Assembly (NCBI GenBank): GCA_008501825.1
Contig: QQUA01000003.1
Location: 114,316 to 178,315 of the forward strand
DNA from: Planctomycetota bacterium
GTDB taxonomy: Bacteria > Planctomycetota > UBA1135
Reading direction: 5' to 3'
Length of the DNA stretch: 64,000 bases
The notes beneath the pieces were generated by a model. That model saw only the letters and a list, made by a program, of their open reading frames with translations, was not told the origin of the DNA and did no database searches. Positions 1 through 7,834 of the stretch are shown here, piece after piece (position 1 is the stretch's first letter; each line of letters begins with the position of its first letter). The position numbers were made by a program, and so were the translations under genes.

Positions 1-1
1 C

Positions 2-106
2 CAAGATTTTCTGAGCGCTTCGGTTCATGCAGCGGGAAGCTTTGTCCGCGATTTGCTGCGAGGTTTAGCCGTCGCCGCGGTGCCGGAACCGGATCAAAAC
101 TCATGA
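2..106 (+). CDS. C-terminal end of an unidentified protein (partial)
   Basis: Only the last 34 codons lie inside the window, ending in TGA at 104-106. The visible tail (SASVHAAGSFVRDLLRGLA, then a short acidic end) is too short to assign a family. The stop codon overlaps the next start as ATGA, so this gene and the chorismate mutase gene are almost certainly one transcription unit and probably translationally coupled. Because the next two genes belong to aromatic amino-acid synthesis, an enzyme of the same pathway is likely (prephenate dehydrogenase is a common neighbour), but nothing visible in this fragment proves that. Confidence 0.6.
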   Translation, partial: QDFLSASVHAAGSFVRDLLRGLAVAAVPEPDQNS

Positions 107-336
107 AAGCGGCCTTGCGTCATCAATTGGCTCAATTAGATCGGAGTTTGTTGGCTTTGCTCAACGAACGGGCCCGCCTATTGCGGGAGGTTCCTTTGGA
201 TGATCCCGGTCGCCGAGCGGCTTTGGAGGATTTGATGCGACGCCACGGAGGACCTTTCGATGCCGCCGCCTTGAACCGAGTGTTCGAGAACATCGATCAG
301 GGCTGCTGTTCGCCATCTTCCGGGAGTCAAACATGA
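103..336 (+). CDS. Small AroQ-type chorismate mutase
   Basis: A 77-residue protein that begins with the pattern of the first long helix of AroQ chorismate mutases: a hydrophobic/charged helix ALRHQLAQLDRSLLALLNER, where the LD..LL.LLNERA pattern is the family signature. These enzymes convert chorismate to prephenate in the cytoplasm, the first step towards phenylalanine and tyrosine. The usual domain is about 85-95 residues, so this one is at the short end and its last helix is compact. It overlaps both neighbours by four bases (ATGA at 103-106 and at 333-336), giving a tight operon with the DAHP synthase. Some bacteria fuse these two enzymes; here they are separate but coupled. The function is inferred from the helix pattern and the context. 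Confidence 0.8.
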   Translation: MKAALRHQLAQLDRSLLALLNERARLLREVPLDDPGRRAALEDLMRRHGGPFDAAALNRVFENIDQGCCSPSSGSQT

Positions 337-1364
337 TCTTGCACTTTCGACCCGGGACCGCCGAAGAACAGGTTCAAGCCGTCCGCGAACAGTGCCACGC
401 CAACGGCATTCGGACCCGCTTGTCGCCGGAAGCGGAAAGGCCGATTTTGGCCATGGTGGATAAAGTTCCCGATGCTTTGGCTCAGGAAATCCAGCAACGG
501 CCGGAAGTGGTGGACAGCTTCGTACCCAAAGGCGCTTGGCGGCTGGTTCACCGGGCTTTTCGGGAGAAGCCTTCGGTGGTCAAAGTCGGACCGGTCCGTC
601 TCGGCGGCGGACAAGTGGTGGCGATCGCCGGTCCTTGTTCGGTCGAAGGCCGCGAGGTCATGTTGGAAGTCGCCCATTTGGTCCGCGATGCCGGAGCGCA
701 AATTTTGCGAGGGGGCGCTTACAAACCGAGAACCAGTCCTTATTCCTTTCAAGGTTTTGGGGTTGAAGGTTTGAGCCAGTTAAAGGACGCCGGTCAAGCC
801 GTGAACTTGCCGGTGGTTTCCGAAATCATGGATGCCGCCGCCTTGCCGGCCTTTGTCGACCACGACATCGACTGCTTGCAAATCGGCGCCCGCAACATGC
901 AAAACTTCACCTTGTTGAAAGCGGTGGCTCAAGCCGGCAAGCCGGTGTTGTTGAAACGGGGTTTGGCCGCCACCGTGGATGAATGGTTGTATTCGGCGGA
1001 ATATTTGGCCGCCTACGGTTGTCCTTGGGTCATTCTTTGCGAGCGCGGCATTCGAACATTTGAAAGTGCTACCCGAAACACTTTGGACTTGACCATCCTG
1101 CCGCTGTTGCGGGAATGGACTCACTTACCGGTGGTGGTCGATCCTTCCCATGCCGCCGGCATCGCCCGCTTGATTCCGCCTTTGGCCCGAGCCAGCGTCG
1201 CTGCCGGGGCCGATGGCATTGCGGTGGAAGTGCATCCGCGGCCTGAAGAAGCTCGCAGCGACGGCGCGCAAGCTCTATTGCCGGGTGAATTGACCGCCTT
1301 GGTGGCCGAGGCTCGCATTCAAGCGGCGGTTACCGGTCGCACTTTTCATCAACCGGTGGGCTAA
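333..1364 (+). CDS. aroF: 3-deoxy-7-phosphoheptulonate (DAHP) synthase, class I-beta type
   Basis: 343 residues. The enzyme condenses phosphoenolpyruvate with erythrose 4-phosphate, the first committed step of the shikimate pathway. Residues 1-70 form a small ferredoxin-like N-terminal domain (it opens MILHFRPGTAEEQVQAV), typical of the I-beta subgroup where it can carry feedback regulation. The barrel domain has the expected family motifs: AGPCSVEG near residue 100, GGAYKPRTSPYSFQG near 130, LLKRG near 205 and DPSHAAG near 265, which include the PEP-binding and metal-binding residues. It starts inside the stop of the chorismate mutase gene (ATGA). The adjacent mutase may act as a regulatory partner, as reported for some type I-beta enzymes; that is inference here. 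Confidence 0.95.
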   Translation: MILHFRPGTAEEQVQAVREQCHANGIRTRLSPEAERPILAMVDKVPDALAQEIQQRPEVVDSFVPKGAWRLVHRAFREKPSVVKVGPVRLGGGQVVAIAGPCSVEGREVMLEVAHLVRDAGAQILRGGAYKPRTSPYSFQGFGVEGLSQLKDAGQAVNLPVVSEIMDAAALPAFVDHDIDCLQIGARNMQNFTLLKAVAQAGKPVLLKRGLAATVDEWLYSAEYLAAYGCPWVILCERGIRTFESATRNTLDLTILPLLREWTHLPVVVDPSHAAGIARLIPPLARASVAAGADGIAVEVHPRPEEARSDGAQALLPGELTALVAEARIQAAVTGRTFHQPVG

Positions 1365-1378
1365 CGGCGGTTGGCATG

Positions 1379-1410
1379 AAAAAGGGGGCTTCGGTTTTCA
1401 CCGAAGCCCC
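1379..1410 (-). terminator. Rho-independent terminator of the subtilase gene
   Basis: A perfect 11-bp stem (1385-1395 with 1400-1410) closes a TTTC loop. Read on the minus strand the stem is followed directly by C then five T (A run at 1379-1383 on the plus strand). This suits the minus-strand protease gene that ends at 1446; the plus strand lacks a T run, so the DAHP synthase gene may not be terminated efficiently here. Confidence 0.8.
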
Positions 1411-1445
1411 GAGAATTCCCGGAAAGGAATTTCTGGTGGCAGGCT

Positions 1446-3998
1446 TTATTCGACTAAGTGAACCCCGGAGACGTCGACGTTACCGGGCAAGCCGAATGCG
1501 GAACCGTCAAAGTACATGCTGAACGTTCCGGCGGTGGAACTTCCCAGGCTGGTCGGGGCGAATTCCCAAACGTCCTCGTCGCCACCGGACAAGCCGCTGA
1601 CCGAAAACGATCCCAAGCAGGACATGAGGAAGTTGCCGCTACTGCGCAGGTATACGGCATCGACGTCTTCGCTGGAACTGCTGCTTAATCCGACATCGGA
1701 ACCGTCGAACTCCTGACTGAAACTGCCGGAGGTGGTGGCACCAACCGTTCCGCTGAAGCGGATCAAGTCTTCGTCCCGGTTTCTACTGATTCCGTTGGCG
1801 GTTACGTTTCCAACAGTGGAAAGGATCAAGTCGCCGCTACTGTCCAGGTAAATGCCGTCCACGTCTTCGCCGTTGGTGCTTAAGCCGACGTCGGAACCGT
1901 CAAAGTAAAAGCTGAACACGCCGCTGGTATTGGCGCCCAAGGAACTGGGAGTGAACACCACGATGTCCGAGTCGTCGGCAGTGGTGCCGGAAGGCCCGCC
2001 GCTTAAGCCGGGAATGCTGAACGAAGCGGTGAGGGACAACAGCATGTCGCCGTTGTCCAGGAGGTGAACCCCGTCCAAAGCCGCGCTTCCCAAACCGACG
2101 TCGGAGCCGTCGAAGTACAGGCTGAAGGTGCCGGCTTGGGTATCGAAGGCGACGATGTCTTCATTGCGCACCGTGCCGATGCCGGGGAAGCTGTTGTTGC
2201 CCTTTGAAGAGAAGTAAAGGGTGGCCCCGCTGCCGGGTGGGTCGCTGACGGTAACGGTCAAGGTATCGCTGTCGGTGGCTTGTCCGTCATCGACGGTCAA
2301 AGTGACCGTGTAGGTATTGGCGGCGGCGTAGCTGTGACTGACGTTGACTCCGTTGGCGGTGGGCGAACCGTCGCCGAAATCCCAGGTGTAAATCAAGGGA
2401 TCGTTGTCCGGGTCGGAGGAACCGCTGCCGTCGAATTGGAAGTTGTCGCCGGTTTGACCGCTTTGATCCGGTCCGGCTTCCGCGGTCGGAGCTTGATTGC
2501 CTCCGCCTCCTTGGACCGCGTTGACCGCCGCCAAGAAATCGACTCGGCCGTTTCCGTCCCAGGAGCTCCCGCCGTTGGGAGAATCGTTCGGGTCGTCCGG
2601 CAAATCGACGGTATTGCTTTGCAGCAAGGACTCGACGTCATCGTTGCTTAAGGTGGTGCCCAAATCCTTGGCCCGGGAAATCACCAAGGCAGCCAAGCCG
2701 GCGGTAGTCGGACAGGAAAAGCTGGTGCCGGAAGAAATGTAATACACCGGAGAACCGGCGTTGCCGGCGGCGACCGAGCTTACGGCGGCGCCGACCAAAT
2801 CGGTTCCCGGAGCTACCACGTCTACGGCACTGTTGCCGTATTGGCTGAACGACGCCCGGCCGTCGATGTCGCCGCTACCGCCGGCGTATTGGGAACCGGA
2901 ATCAGTCGCCCCGACCGAAATGACGTGAGTCAGGGAAGCCGGGTATTGGGCCGAAGAGGAGTTGCCGTTTCCGGCGGAAGCCAGTTGCACGACGCCTTGA
3001 CTCCAGGAGTAATTCACCGCGCTTTGTACCGTCGAAGAAAAACCGCCGCCGAAGGACATATTGGCCACGTCGGCCCCGTTGTCGGCGGCATAAGTAATTG
3101 CGTCGGCGATGTCGGAGTTGTATGCCCCGCCGTCGTCGGTGAAAATTTTCACCGCCATCAATTGGCAGGTCCAAGCCGCTCCGGCCGCTCCGGTGGAATT
3201 ATTGCCGACTGCACCGGCACAAGAAGCGGAGAAAGTTCCGTGAAAGGTATTGCTGTCGGCACCGCCGTAATTGTCGTTGTCAATGCCGTCGCCTAAATCC
3301 GGATTGGGATCGTTGTCGTTCGACCAAAAATCCCAACCGTGGACGTCGTCTACGAATCCATTGCCGTCGTCATCGATGCCGTTTCCGGCAATTTCGCCGG
3401 GATGGGTCCAAAGATTGGCGGCCAAGTCGGGGTGATCCAAATCAATGCCGGAATCGATGATCGCGATCACGACATCGCTTCGTCCGGTGGTGATGTTCCA
3501 AGCGGCTTCGGCGTTCAAATTACGATCGGAACCGATGCCGTCGAACACCCATTTCTGCAAATCGGTGCTGACGCCGCCGTAATTGTCATAAAAGCCGTCG
3601 TTGGGTACGGCATCCAAATAGGTGATGCCGTTGGGTTCGATGAAATCGACGAAGGGTTGTCCGCGGAACAACCTCAAGGCTTCCGCTACCGAAAAGCCGT
3701 CCGGAAGCTGAAAGCGGTGTACGCCGATGGCGGCGTTGAAAGACAGGCTGCGCCAGCCCATACCGGCAGCGAAGTTTCGAACCCAAAGACTTTGCGGGCC
3801 TTGTTCGTCTCGAAACCGAATCAACACTTCATTTTCGGCGTGAGTCGGGCGAGCGGCGGGACGTGAAACCGGTCGTTCCCGGAGTGTCGGGACTTCTTGC
3901 GGAATCGCGATGGCCGAAGCCGTCATGGTCGCGCCACAAGCAAACAAGGGTAACCACAAGGCAAGTCGGAGCTTGCCCTCAACAGGGAGGTGCTTCAT
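1446..3998 (-). CDS. Secreted subtilisin-like serine protease (S8) with PKD domain and C-terminal repeats
   Basis: 850 residues. A basic N-terminus followed by a hydrophobic segment (RLALWLPLFACGATMTASA) is a signal peptide; residues about 50-130 look like an inhibitor-type propeptide. The S8 catalytic triad is visible: Asp182 in IIDSGID, His253 in FHGTFSASCAG, and Ser426 in SSGTSFSCP, with the oxyanion Asn near 344 (SAGNGN). The usual HGTH motif is HGTF here, a mild divergence. A PKD domain (about 503-590, containing WDFGDG) follows, then four repeats with the core YFDGSDVGL. The gene stands alone between converging or diverging neighbours and ends in a clear terminator. It is probably an extracellular or cell-surface protease; its substrate cannot be told. 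Confidence 0.93.
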   Translation of the reverse strand: MKHLPVEGKLRLALWLPLFACGATMTASAIAIPQEVPTLRERPVSRPAARPTHAENEVLIRFRDEQGPQSLWVRNFAAGMGWRSLSFNAAIGVHRFQLPDGFSVAEALRLFRGQPFVDFIEPNGITYLDAVPNDGFYDNYGGVSTDLQKWVFDGIGSDRNLNAEAAWNITTGRSDVVIAIIDSGIDLDHPDLAANLWTHPGEIAGNGIDDDGNGFVDDVHGWDFWSNDNDPNPDLGDGIDNDNYGGADSNTFHGTFSASCAGAVGNNSTGAAGAAWTCQLMAVKIFTDDGGAYNSDIADAITYAADNGADVANMSFGGGFSSTVQSAVNYSWSQGVVQLASAGNGNSSSAQYPASLTHVISVGATDSGSQYAGGSGDIDGRASFSQYGNSAVDVVAPGTDLVGAAVSSVAAGNAGSPVYYISSGTSFSCPTTAGLAALVISRAKDLGTTLSNDDVESLLQSNTVDLPDDPNDSPNGGSSWDGNGRVDFLAAVNAVQGGGGNQAPTAEAGPDQSGQTGDNFQFDGSGSSDPDNDPLIYTWDFGDGSPTANGVNVSHSYAAANTYTVTLTVDDGQATDSDTLTVTVSDPPGSGATLYFSSKGNNSFPGIGTVRNEDIVAFDTQAGTFSLYFDGSDVGLGSAALDGVHLLDNGDMLLSLTASFSIPGLSGGPSGTTADDSDIVVFTPSSLGANTSGVFSFYFDGSDVGLSTNGEDVDGIYLDSSGDLILSTVGNVTANGISRNRDEDLIRFSGTVGATTSGSFSQEFDGSDVGLSSSSSEDVDAVYLRSSGNFLMSCLGSFSVSGLSGGDEDVWEFAPTSLGSSTAGTFSMYFDGSAFGLPGNVDVSGVHLVE
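1449..2219 (-). repeat. Four imperfect protein repeats with FDGSDVGL core in the subtilase C-terminus
   Basis: The last 255 or so residues of the protease consist of four repeats of about 60-65 residues. Each has the order (Y/E)FDGSDVGL, a short Ser/Gly stretch, then (E)DVDG(I/V)YL or a variant, then a strand ending before the next aromatic FDGS core. The last copy is degenerate (YFDGSAFGL). The pattern suggests blades of a propeller or a beta-rich surface-binding region. The DNA copies have diverged and are not identical. Confidence 0.75.
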
Positions 3999-4152
3999 CG
4001 AAGGTAGATGGGGTTGTGGAATCGGGCCGGCGCGTGAGGGGATTGTTGGGGGGGCGCCGGGCCCAAGAGGAGTGAAAGACCCTTCTAGGAAGGCTTGGAT
4101 TCCAATGTCAAGAAAAAAGCTGATTCCGCTGGCAAGGGCGGCGGCGGCTAAA

Positions 4153-4803
4153 TCAAGAACCGGCTTCTCGAATCAGGGGAACGAAACGGACGGCGAACAA
4201 ATCTTGAGGGGCCAAGGAGGCGCCGTCCTCGGCAGCTTGAAATAGGCGCAGCCACTGCTGTTGACCGCCGACCGGCATGATCAAACGGCCCCCCGGAGCC
4301 ATTTGATCCAAAAAGGCCGGAGGAATCGACGGCGCGGCTGCACTGACCAAGATGGCGTTGTAAGGAAAGTGTTCCAGCCAACCTTGCCAGCCGTCGCCGC
4401 AGCGAAAACGCACGTTTTGATAGCCCAGTTGATGGATTCGCTCTCGACTGCTTTGCAATAACTCGGGAAGCCTTTCCATGGCGTACACCGCTCCGGCCAA
4501 TTCGCATAACAATGCGGTGGTAAAGCCGGAACCACTGCCCACGTCCAAAACCCGTTCCCCGCCTTGCAAACGCAAAGCCTGCAACATCGCCGCGACCACG
4601 AATGGTTCGGATAAGGTTGCGCCTTCGGCCAAAGGCAGGACCTGATTTTGATAAGCCAATGGGCGATGTTCCGGGAGGCAGAACAGGTGGCGGGGGACCC
4701 GGCCGAAGGCGGCGAGAACCCGGCGATCGTGAATGCCCATGGTCCGCAACTCCTCCTTCAGGGCCAAACAACGATCCTGTTCACCGGGCTGCCAGGAAAT
4801 CAT
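4153..4803 (-). CDS. pcm: Protein-L-isoaspartate O-methyltransferase
   Basis: 216 residues from ATG at 4803; a longer in-frame extension upstream is only the shadow of the preceding gene. The enzyme uses S-adenosylmethionine to methylate isoaspartyl residues and so starts repair of aged proteins in the cytoplasm. Family motifs are present in order: RVPRHLF near residue 38, the substrate loop LAEGATLSEPFVVAAML, and the SAM-binding glycine motif VLDVGSGSGFTTALL near residue 88, followed by a D-G-W motif near 140. Its start overlaps the stop of the upstream membrane-protein gene (ATGA at 4800-4803), so the two are coupled. Confidence 0.92.
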   Translation of the reverse strand: MISWQPGEQDRCLALKEELRTMGIHDRRVLAAFGRVPRHLFCLPEHRPLAYQNQVLPLAEGATLSEPFVVAAMLQALRLQGGERVLDVGSGSGFTTALLCELAGAVYAMERLPELLQSSRERIHQLGYQNVRFRCGDGWQGWLEHFPYNAILVSAAAPSIPPAFLDQMAPGGRLIMPVGGQQQWLRLFQAAEDGASLAPQDLFAVRFVPLIREAGS

Positions 4804-5048
4804 GGGCGGCGACCGGCGGCGTTTTTCGAGGATTTGCCTTTTCCCGAAACCCAGCGACTGAGTTTGTAAATCGCCGGAGTGGCCAGGCGCATGACCAAAA
4901 GGATGCCAAGGACGGCCAAGAGGGTCCGCCAACTGACCCCACCGGACATGGGGCCGAGGACCGTGAACCAAAGCGTGGCAGCACCCAGCATGGCGGCGAT
5001 CAAAACGGCGGCGTCGCGGCGTCGTGGTTGCGGCGTGGGTTCCTTCAT
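4800..5048 (-). CDS. Small two-helix membrane protein
   Basis: 82 residues. A basic N-terminus (KEPTPQPRRRD) is followed by two hydrophobic segments, about 14-33 (LIAAMLGAATLWFTVLGP) and 39-60 (WRTLLAVLGILLVMRLATP), and a basic C-terminal tail. No enzyme motif is visible and I do not recognise a family. It is the first gene of a two-gene minus-strand unit: its TGA overlaps the pcm start codon. The long open frame that runs through this region in the pcm frame is rejected because this frame has the membrane-protein composition and the tight ATGA junction. Confidence 0.65.
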   Translation of the reverse strand: MKEPTPQPRRRDAAVLIAAMLGAATLWFTVLGPMSGGVSWRTLLAVLGILLVMRLATPAIYKLSRWVSGKGKSSKNAAGRRP

Positions 5049-5149
5049 GGCACTGGCCGGTTCGGCAAGGCAAACAATTTTAGGCGGTGTTGCCGCCGCA
5101 TCCAGGACCCGAACTAGGTACCGTTGCCGGGCGATCGTAGGATGCGGGC

Positions 5150-5722
5150 GTGTGCCTTCCTCCGGTGTACCCGGTCCCGCGTCCCTTTGATGTTGACTTG
5201 GTCATGTTGGGATTTGCTTCCCAGCTATTGGCCGGTCTGTTGCTTGGTCTGTCGGTAGGCAAAGGCCGGCCCCGGCGTTTGCTGCTTGAGTTGTTGGGCG
5301 GTACTCCGCCGAACCTGGATTATTTGCGGGACGCCATTCAGGCCAAGGCCCGAGGGCAAGCCGGAGCGGTGGCTTTCGTCCTGGGTTCGATCCTACTCCT
5401 GGCAGGTTTTACCCGGAGCAGTACCGGTGGGGATTGGCGAGTTCAAGCCGGAGGGGCGGTGATGCTGGGCGTCCTGACGGTGGCCTATCTGATTTTCACC
5501 GATCATTACGTGGCCCGGACCTTGCGCCGGTATTTACGGGATCACTTGCGCCAGCATCCTTTTCCATTTCACGAACACGTTCAACTGACCCGGGAAATCG
5601 GCGAGCTGTTCGGAGTTCCCGGCGGAAGCGACGACACCCTGGACGGTTACATCGCCAAGGTCCGCCAAGCCGTAGGCATCTCGGATCGTTCTTCCAAAGT
5701 GCTTCGGCGACCTAACTTATAA
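5150..5722 (+). CDS. Membrane-anchored hypothetical protein
   Basis: 190 residues if the GTG at 5150 is used (an AGGA lies about 8 bases upstream); the ATG at 5204 would give a protein starting directly at the first hydrophobic helix (MLGFASQLLAGLLLGLSVG). Three hydrophobic segments are visible, about 19-36, 73-87 and 101-118, followed by a charged soluble C-terminal region with many Arg and His residues. No conserved catalytic motif is recognised. It stands alone, divergent from the pcm pair. Function unknown. Confidence 0.6.
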   Translation: MCLPPVYPVPRPFDVDLVMLGFASQLLAGLLLGLSVGKGRPRRLLLELLGGTPPNLDYLRDAIQAKARGQAGAVAFVLGSILLLAGFTRSSTGGDWRVQAGGAVMLGVLTVAYLIFTDHYVARTLRRYLRDHLRQHPFPFHEHVQLTREIGELFGVPGGSDDTLDGYIAKVRQAVGISDRSSKVLRRPNL

Positions 5723-5811
5723 AGACCGTCCCGGCTGGGCGAGCCTTCGGGCGGACTGCTTCGAAGGCGGTCGAAACAGCCTTTTGGAGGAAGTTGTAAC
5801 CAGACGCTAGG

Positions 5812-6576
5812 GTGGCCGTCTGCCTGAATATGGAAGCTTTCTCCGGCATGCCTTCTCCCTTGGCCGCCGGGGCGGTCTTTCGACCCTGGCACTTCCTTTC
5901 CTGGGGCTTGGACGCCCTGGTTTTGCCGACCTGCTTGCTTTGCGAACAGCCTTTGCCGCTGGGGAGGAAGCCGGTAGCGATTCGGCTTCCGGAGGTGCTT
6001 TGCGAGTCCTGTCGCCGGCGCTGGCCCAAGAACGATGCCGCTCGCCCCAAGATTCGCGGCATCCGTGCTCTCCACAATTTGTGGCCCTACCAGGGAAGTG
6101 TGCGGCCTGCGGTGCTGGCGGCCAAAGAAGAAAAAGGCAGCCCCTTGTTGGCCGCTTGGGCGGAAACTGCCGGTGATCTTTGGCCGACCGAGTTGGGCGC
6201 CAAGGCGCCGATGCTGATCCCGGTTCCTCCCTCCAAGGTTCGCCGCCGGCGGGGATGGCACTTTGCTGCCGAGTTGGCGGAAGCGGTGGCTCGGCGGCGA
6301 AAGTGGATTTACGGACCCAAGGTAGGCGTCCGCATGCGCCGCCTTCGAGAGGTGCCGGCCCAAGCCAGTTTGGATCGCAAGAGCCGGAAGGGGAATTTGC
6401 GCGGTTGTTTCCAATTGAAAACCGGCTTTTGGCGGCAAGTACCGCAACGGGTTTGCCTGGTGGACGACGTGGTCACTACCGGCGCCACTTTGCGGGAAGC
6501 GGCGCGGGCCTTGCAGGAGAGCGGTGTAAAAGAAGTCCAGGCATGGGTTCTGGCTCGAGTGCCCTTGCGGCTTTAA
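5812..6576 (+). CDS. ComF-family phosphoribosyltransferase-like protein
   Basis: 254 residues from GTG at 5812; ATG codons at 5830 and 5848 are alternatives and no convincing ribosome-binding site decides between them. The N-terminal part has the ComF zinc-ribbon pattern, CLLC near residue 42 and CESCRRRWP near 65. The C-terminal part has the phosphoribosyltransferase motif VCLVDDVVTTGATLREAA near residue 218, plus LIPVPPS and the R..N..G(C)F pattern typical of ComF proteins. In competent bacteria ComF works in uptake or processing of incoming DNA; in others its role is unclear. No other competence gene is visible nearby. Confidence 0.88.
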   Translation: MAVCLNMEAFSGMPSPLAAGAVFRPWHFLSWGLDALVLPTCLLCEQPLPLGRKPVAIRLPEVLCESCRRRWPKNDAARPKIRGIRALHNLWPYQGSVRPAVLAAKEEKGSPLLAAWAETAGDLWPTELGAKAPMLIPVPPSKVRRRRGWHFAAELAEAVARRRKWIYGPKVGVRMRRLREVPAQASLDRKSRKGNLRGCFQLKTGFWRQVPQRVCLVDDVVTTGATLREAARALQESGVKEVQAWVLARVPLRL

Positions 6577-6637
6577 CCACCGGAGGTGCTGGAGTTCCAG
6601 CAGGGTCGAGGTCGGGTCTCCGAACTAAAATGGCGCC

Positions 6638-7834
6638 ATGAACCAATTGTATCTGGAACCCTTCTCTGGGGTCAGCGGCGACATGTTGGTGGCAGCCTTG
6701 CTCGATCTTGGGGCCGATAGCGAAGCCATGGAGGAAGCTTTTTCCGGCCTCCCGGAAGGACTTTTTCGCTGGCGTCGAAACTCGGTCCAAAGGCAGTCCC
6801 TCCATGCCTGTCAGTTTGAAGTGGAGAGCCTGGAAGCTCCCGTCCATCGAGGCTATCGGCAGGTCCTGGAGCTGGTTCAAAGAGCTTGCTTGGGATCTCA
6901 AGGGCGGGTTTGGGCTCAAGCCGCCGTCGAACACTTAGCCACGGCTGAAGCCAAGGTTCACGGCGTTTCGCCGCAAGAAGTGCATTTCCACGAAGTCGGG
7001 GCGATCGACACGGTGGTGGACATCGTGGCTTCCTGTGCTCTTTTGGAAAGTTTGCAGGTCGGATCCTTGTGGTCGGCTCCGGTAGCGGTGGGCAGTGGTT
7101 TGGTCGATTGCGATCACGGCCGTTATCCGGTTCCGGCCCCTGGAACCTTGGAAATCTTGCAGGGCATGCCCCTTTGCGGCCACGATTTGCCGGGAGAAAG
7201 AACGACGCCTACTGGAGCGGCGTTGTTGAAGGCTTGGCAGGTTCGATTCGAAGGGCGACCGGCGGCCATGACCATGGCGGTGGGTTATGGTGCCGGCCAA
7301 CGGGAAGATGGGCCGGTCCCGAACGTCCTGCGCTTACGCTTGGAGCAAGGTTCCGGCTCGGCGGAACGCCTTTGGGAATATCGCTGCTTGCTGGATGATT
7401 TAAGCGGCGAATACTTCGCCGCCGCCATGGACAGCTTGCGCCGCCATCCGGCCTTGGTGGACTTATGGTGCGTGGCCGTGACCGGCAAGAAAGGAAGGCC
7501 GGCTTTCGAACTCGTGGCTTTGGTCGAAGCATCCGGCGATTTGGAGTTCGAGCGCCACTGCTTTGAGGAATTGGGCGTTCTCGGTTTTCGCCGCATGGCG
7601 GTCGACCGGGTTCGCCGGCCCCGGCGAACCGAAATCCGTTCCAGTCCCTTCGGGGATCTGCCTTTTAAAATCAGAAAGGATCCGGATGGAGAAGAAAGTT
7701 TAAAGCCGGAATTCGAAGCCTTGCGAAAGCGGGCGGAACAACTTGGAAAGACTCCCAGACAACTGCTTTCTCAATGGCTGAAAGCCTCCGGCTCTACTTC
7801 AGGACAAGATGAGGGCGCTGCAGAGGAGTCGTAA
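6638..7834 (+). CDS. larC: LarC-family nickel insertion protein
   Basis: 398 residues covering the full LarC (DUF111) family. LarC inserts nickel into pyridinium-3,5-bisthiocarboxylic acid mononucleotide to finish the nickel-pincer cofactor used by lactate racemase-type enzymes. Diagnostic motifs: the start YLEPFSGVSGDMLVAALLDLG, HFHEVGAIDTVVDI near residue 115, a nearby TTPTGAALLK and GYGAG. The family's His-rich central linker is essentially missing, and the two domains join directly. LarA, LarB and LarE genes are not adjacent, so the cofactor pathway must be completed elsewhere. The 3' end overlaps the converging PqqB-like gene by 41 bases. Confidence 0.9.
   Translation: MNQLYLEPFSGVSGDMLVAALLDLGADSEAMEEAFSGLPEGLFRWRRNSVQRQSLHACQFEVESLEAPVHRGYRQVLELVQRACLGSQGRVWAQAAVEHLATAEAKVHGVSPQEVHFHEVGAIDTVVDIVASCALLESLQVGSLWSAPVAVGSGLVDCDHGRYPVPAPGTLEILQGMPLCGHDLPGERTTPTGAALLKAWQVRFEGRPAAMTMAVGYGAGQREDGPVPNVLRLRLEQGSGSAERLWEYRCLLDDLSGEYFAAAMDSLRRHPALVDLWCVAVTGKKGRPAFELVALVEASGDLEFERHCFEELGVLGFRRMAVDRVRRPRRTEIRSSPFGDLPFKIRKDPDGEESLKPEFEALRKRAEQLGKTPRQLLSQWLKASGSTSGQDEGAAEES

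Noticed and set aside
4804..5073. Extended N-terminus of the pcm frame
   Set aside because: It is the shadow of the membrane-protein gene in the same region; the ATG at 4803 gives the standard pcm length with an ATGA junction.
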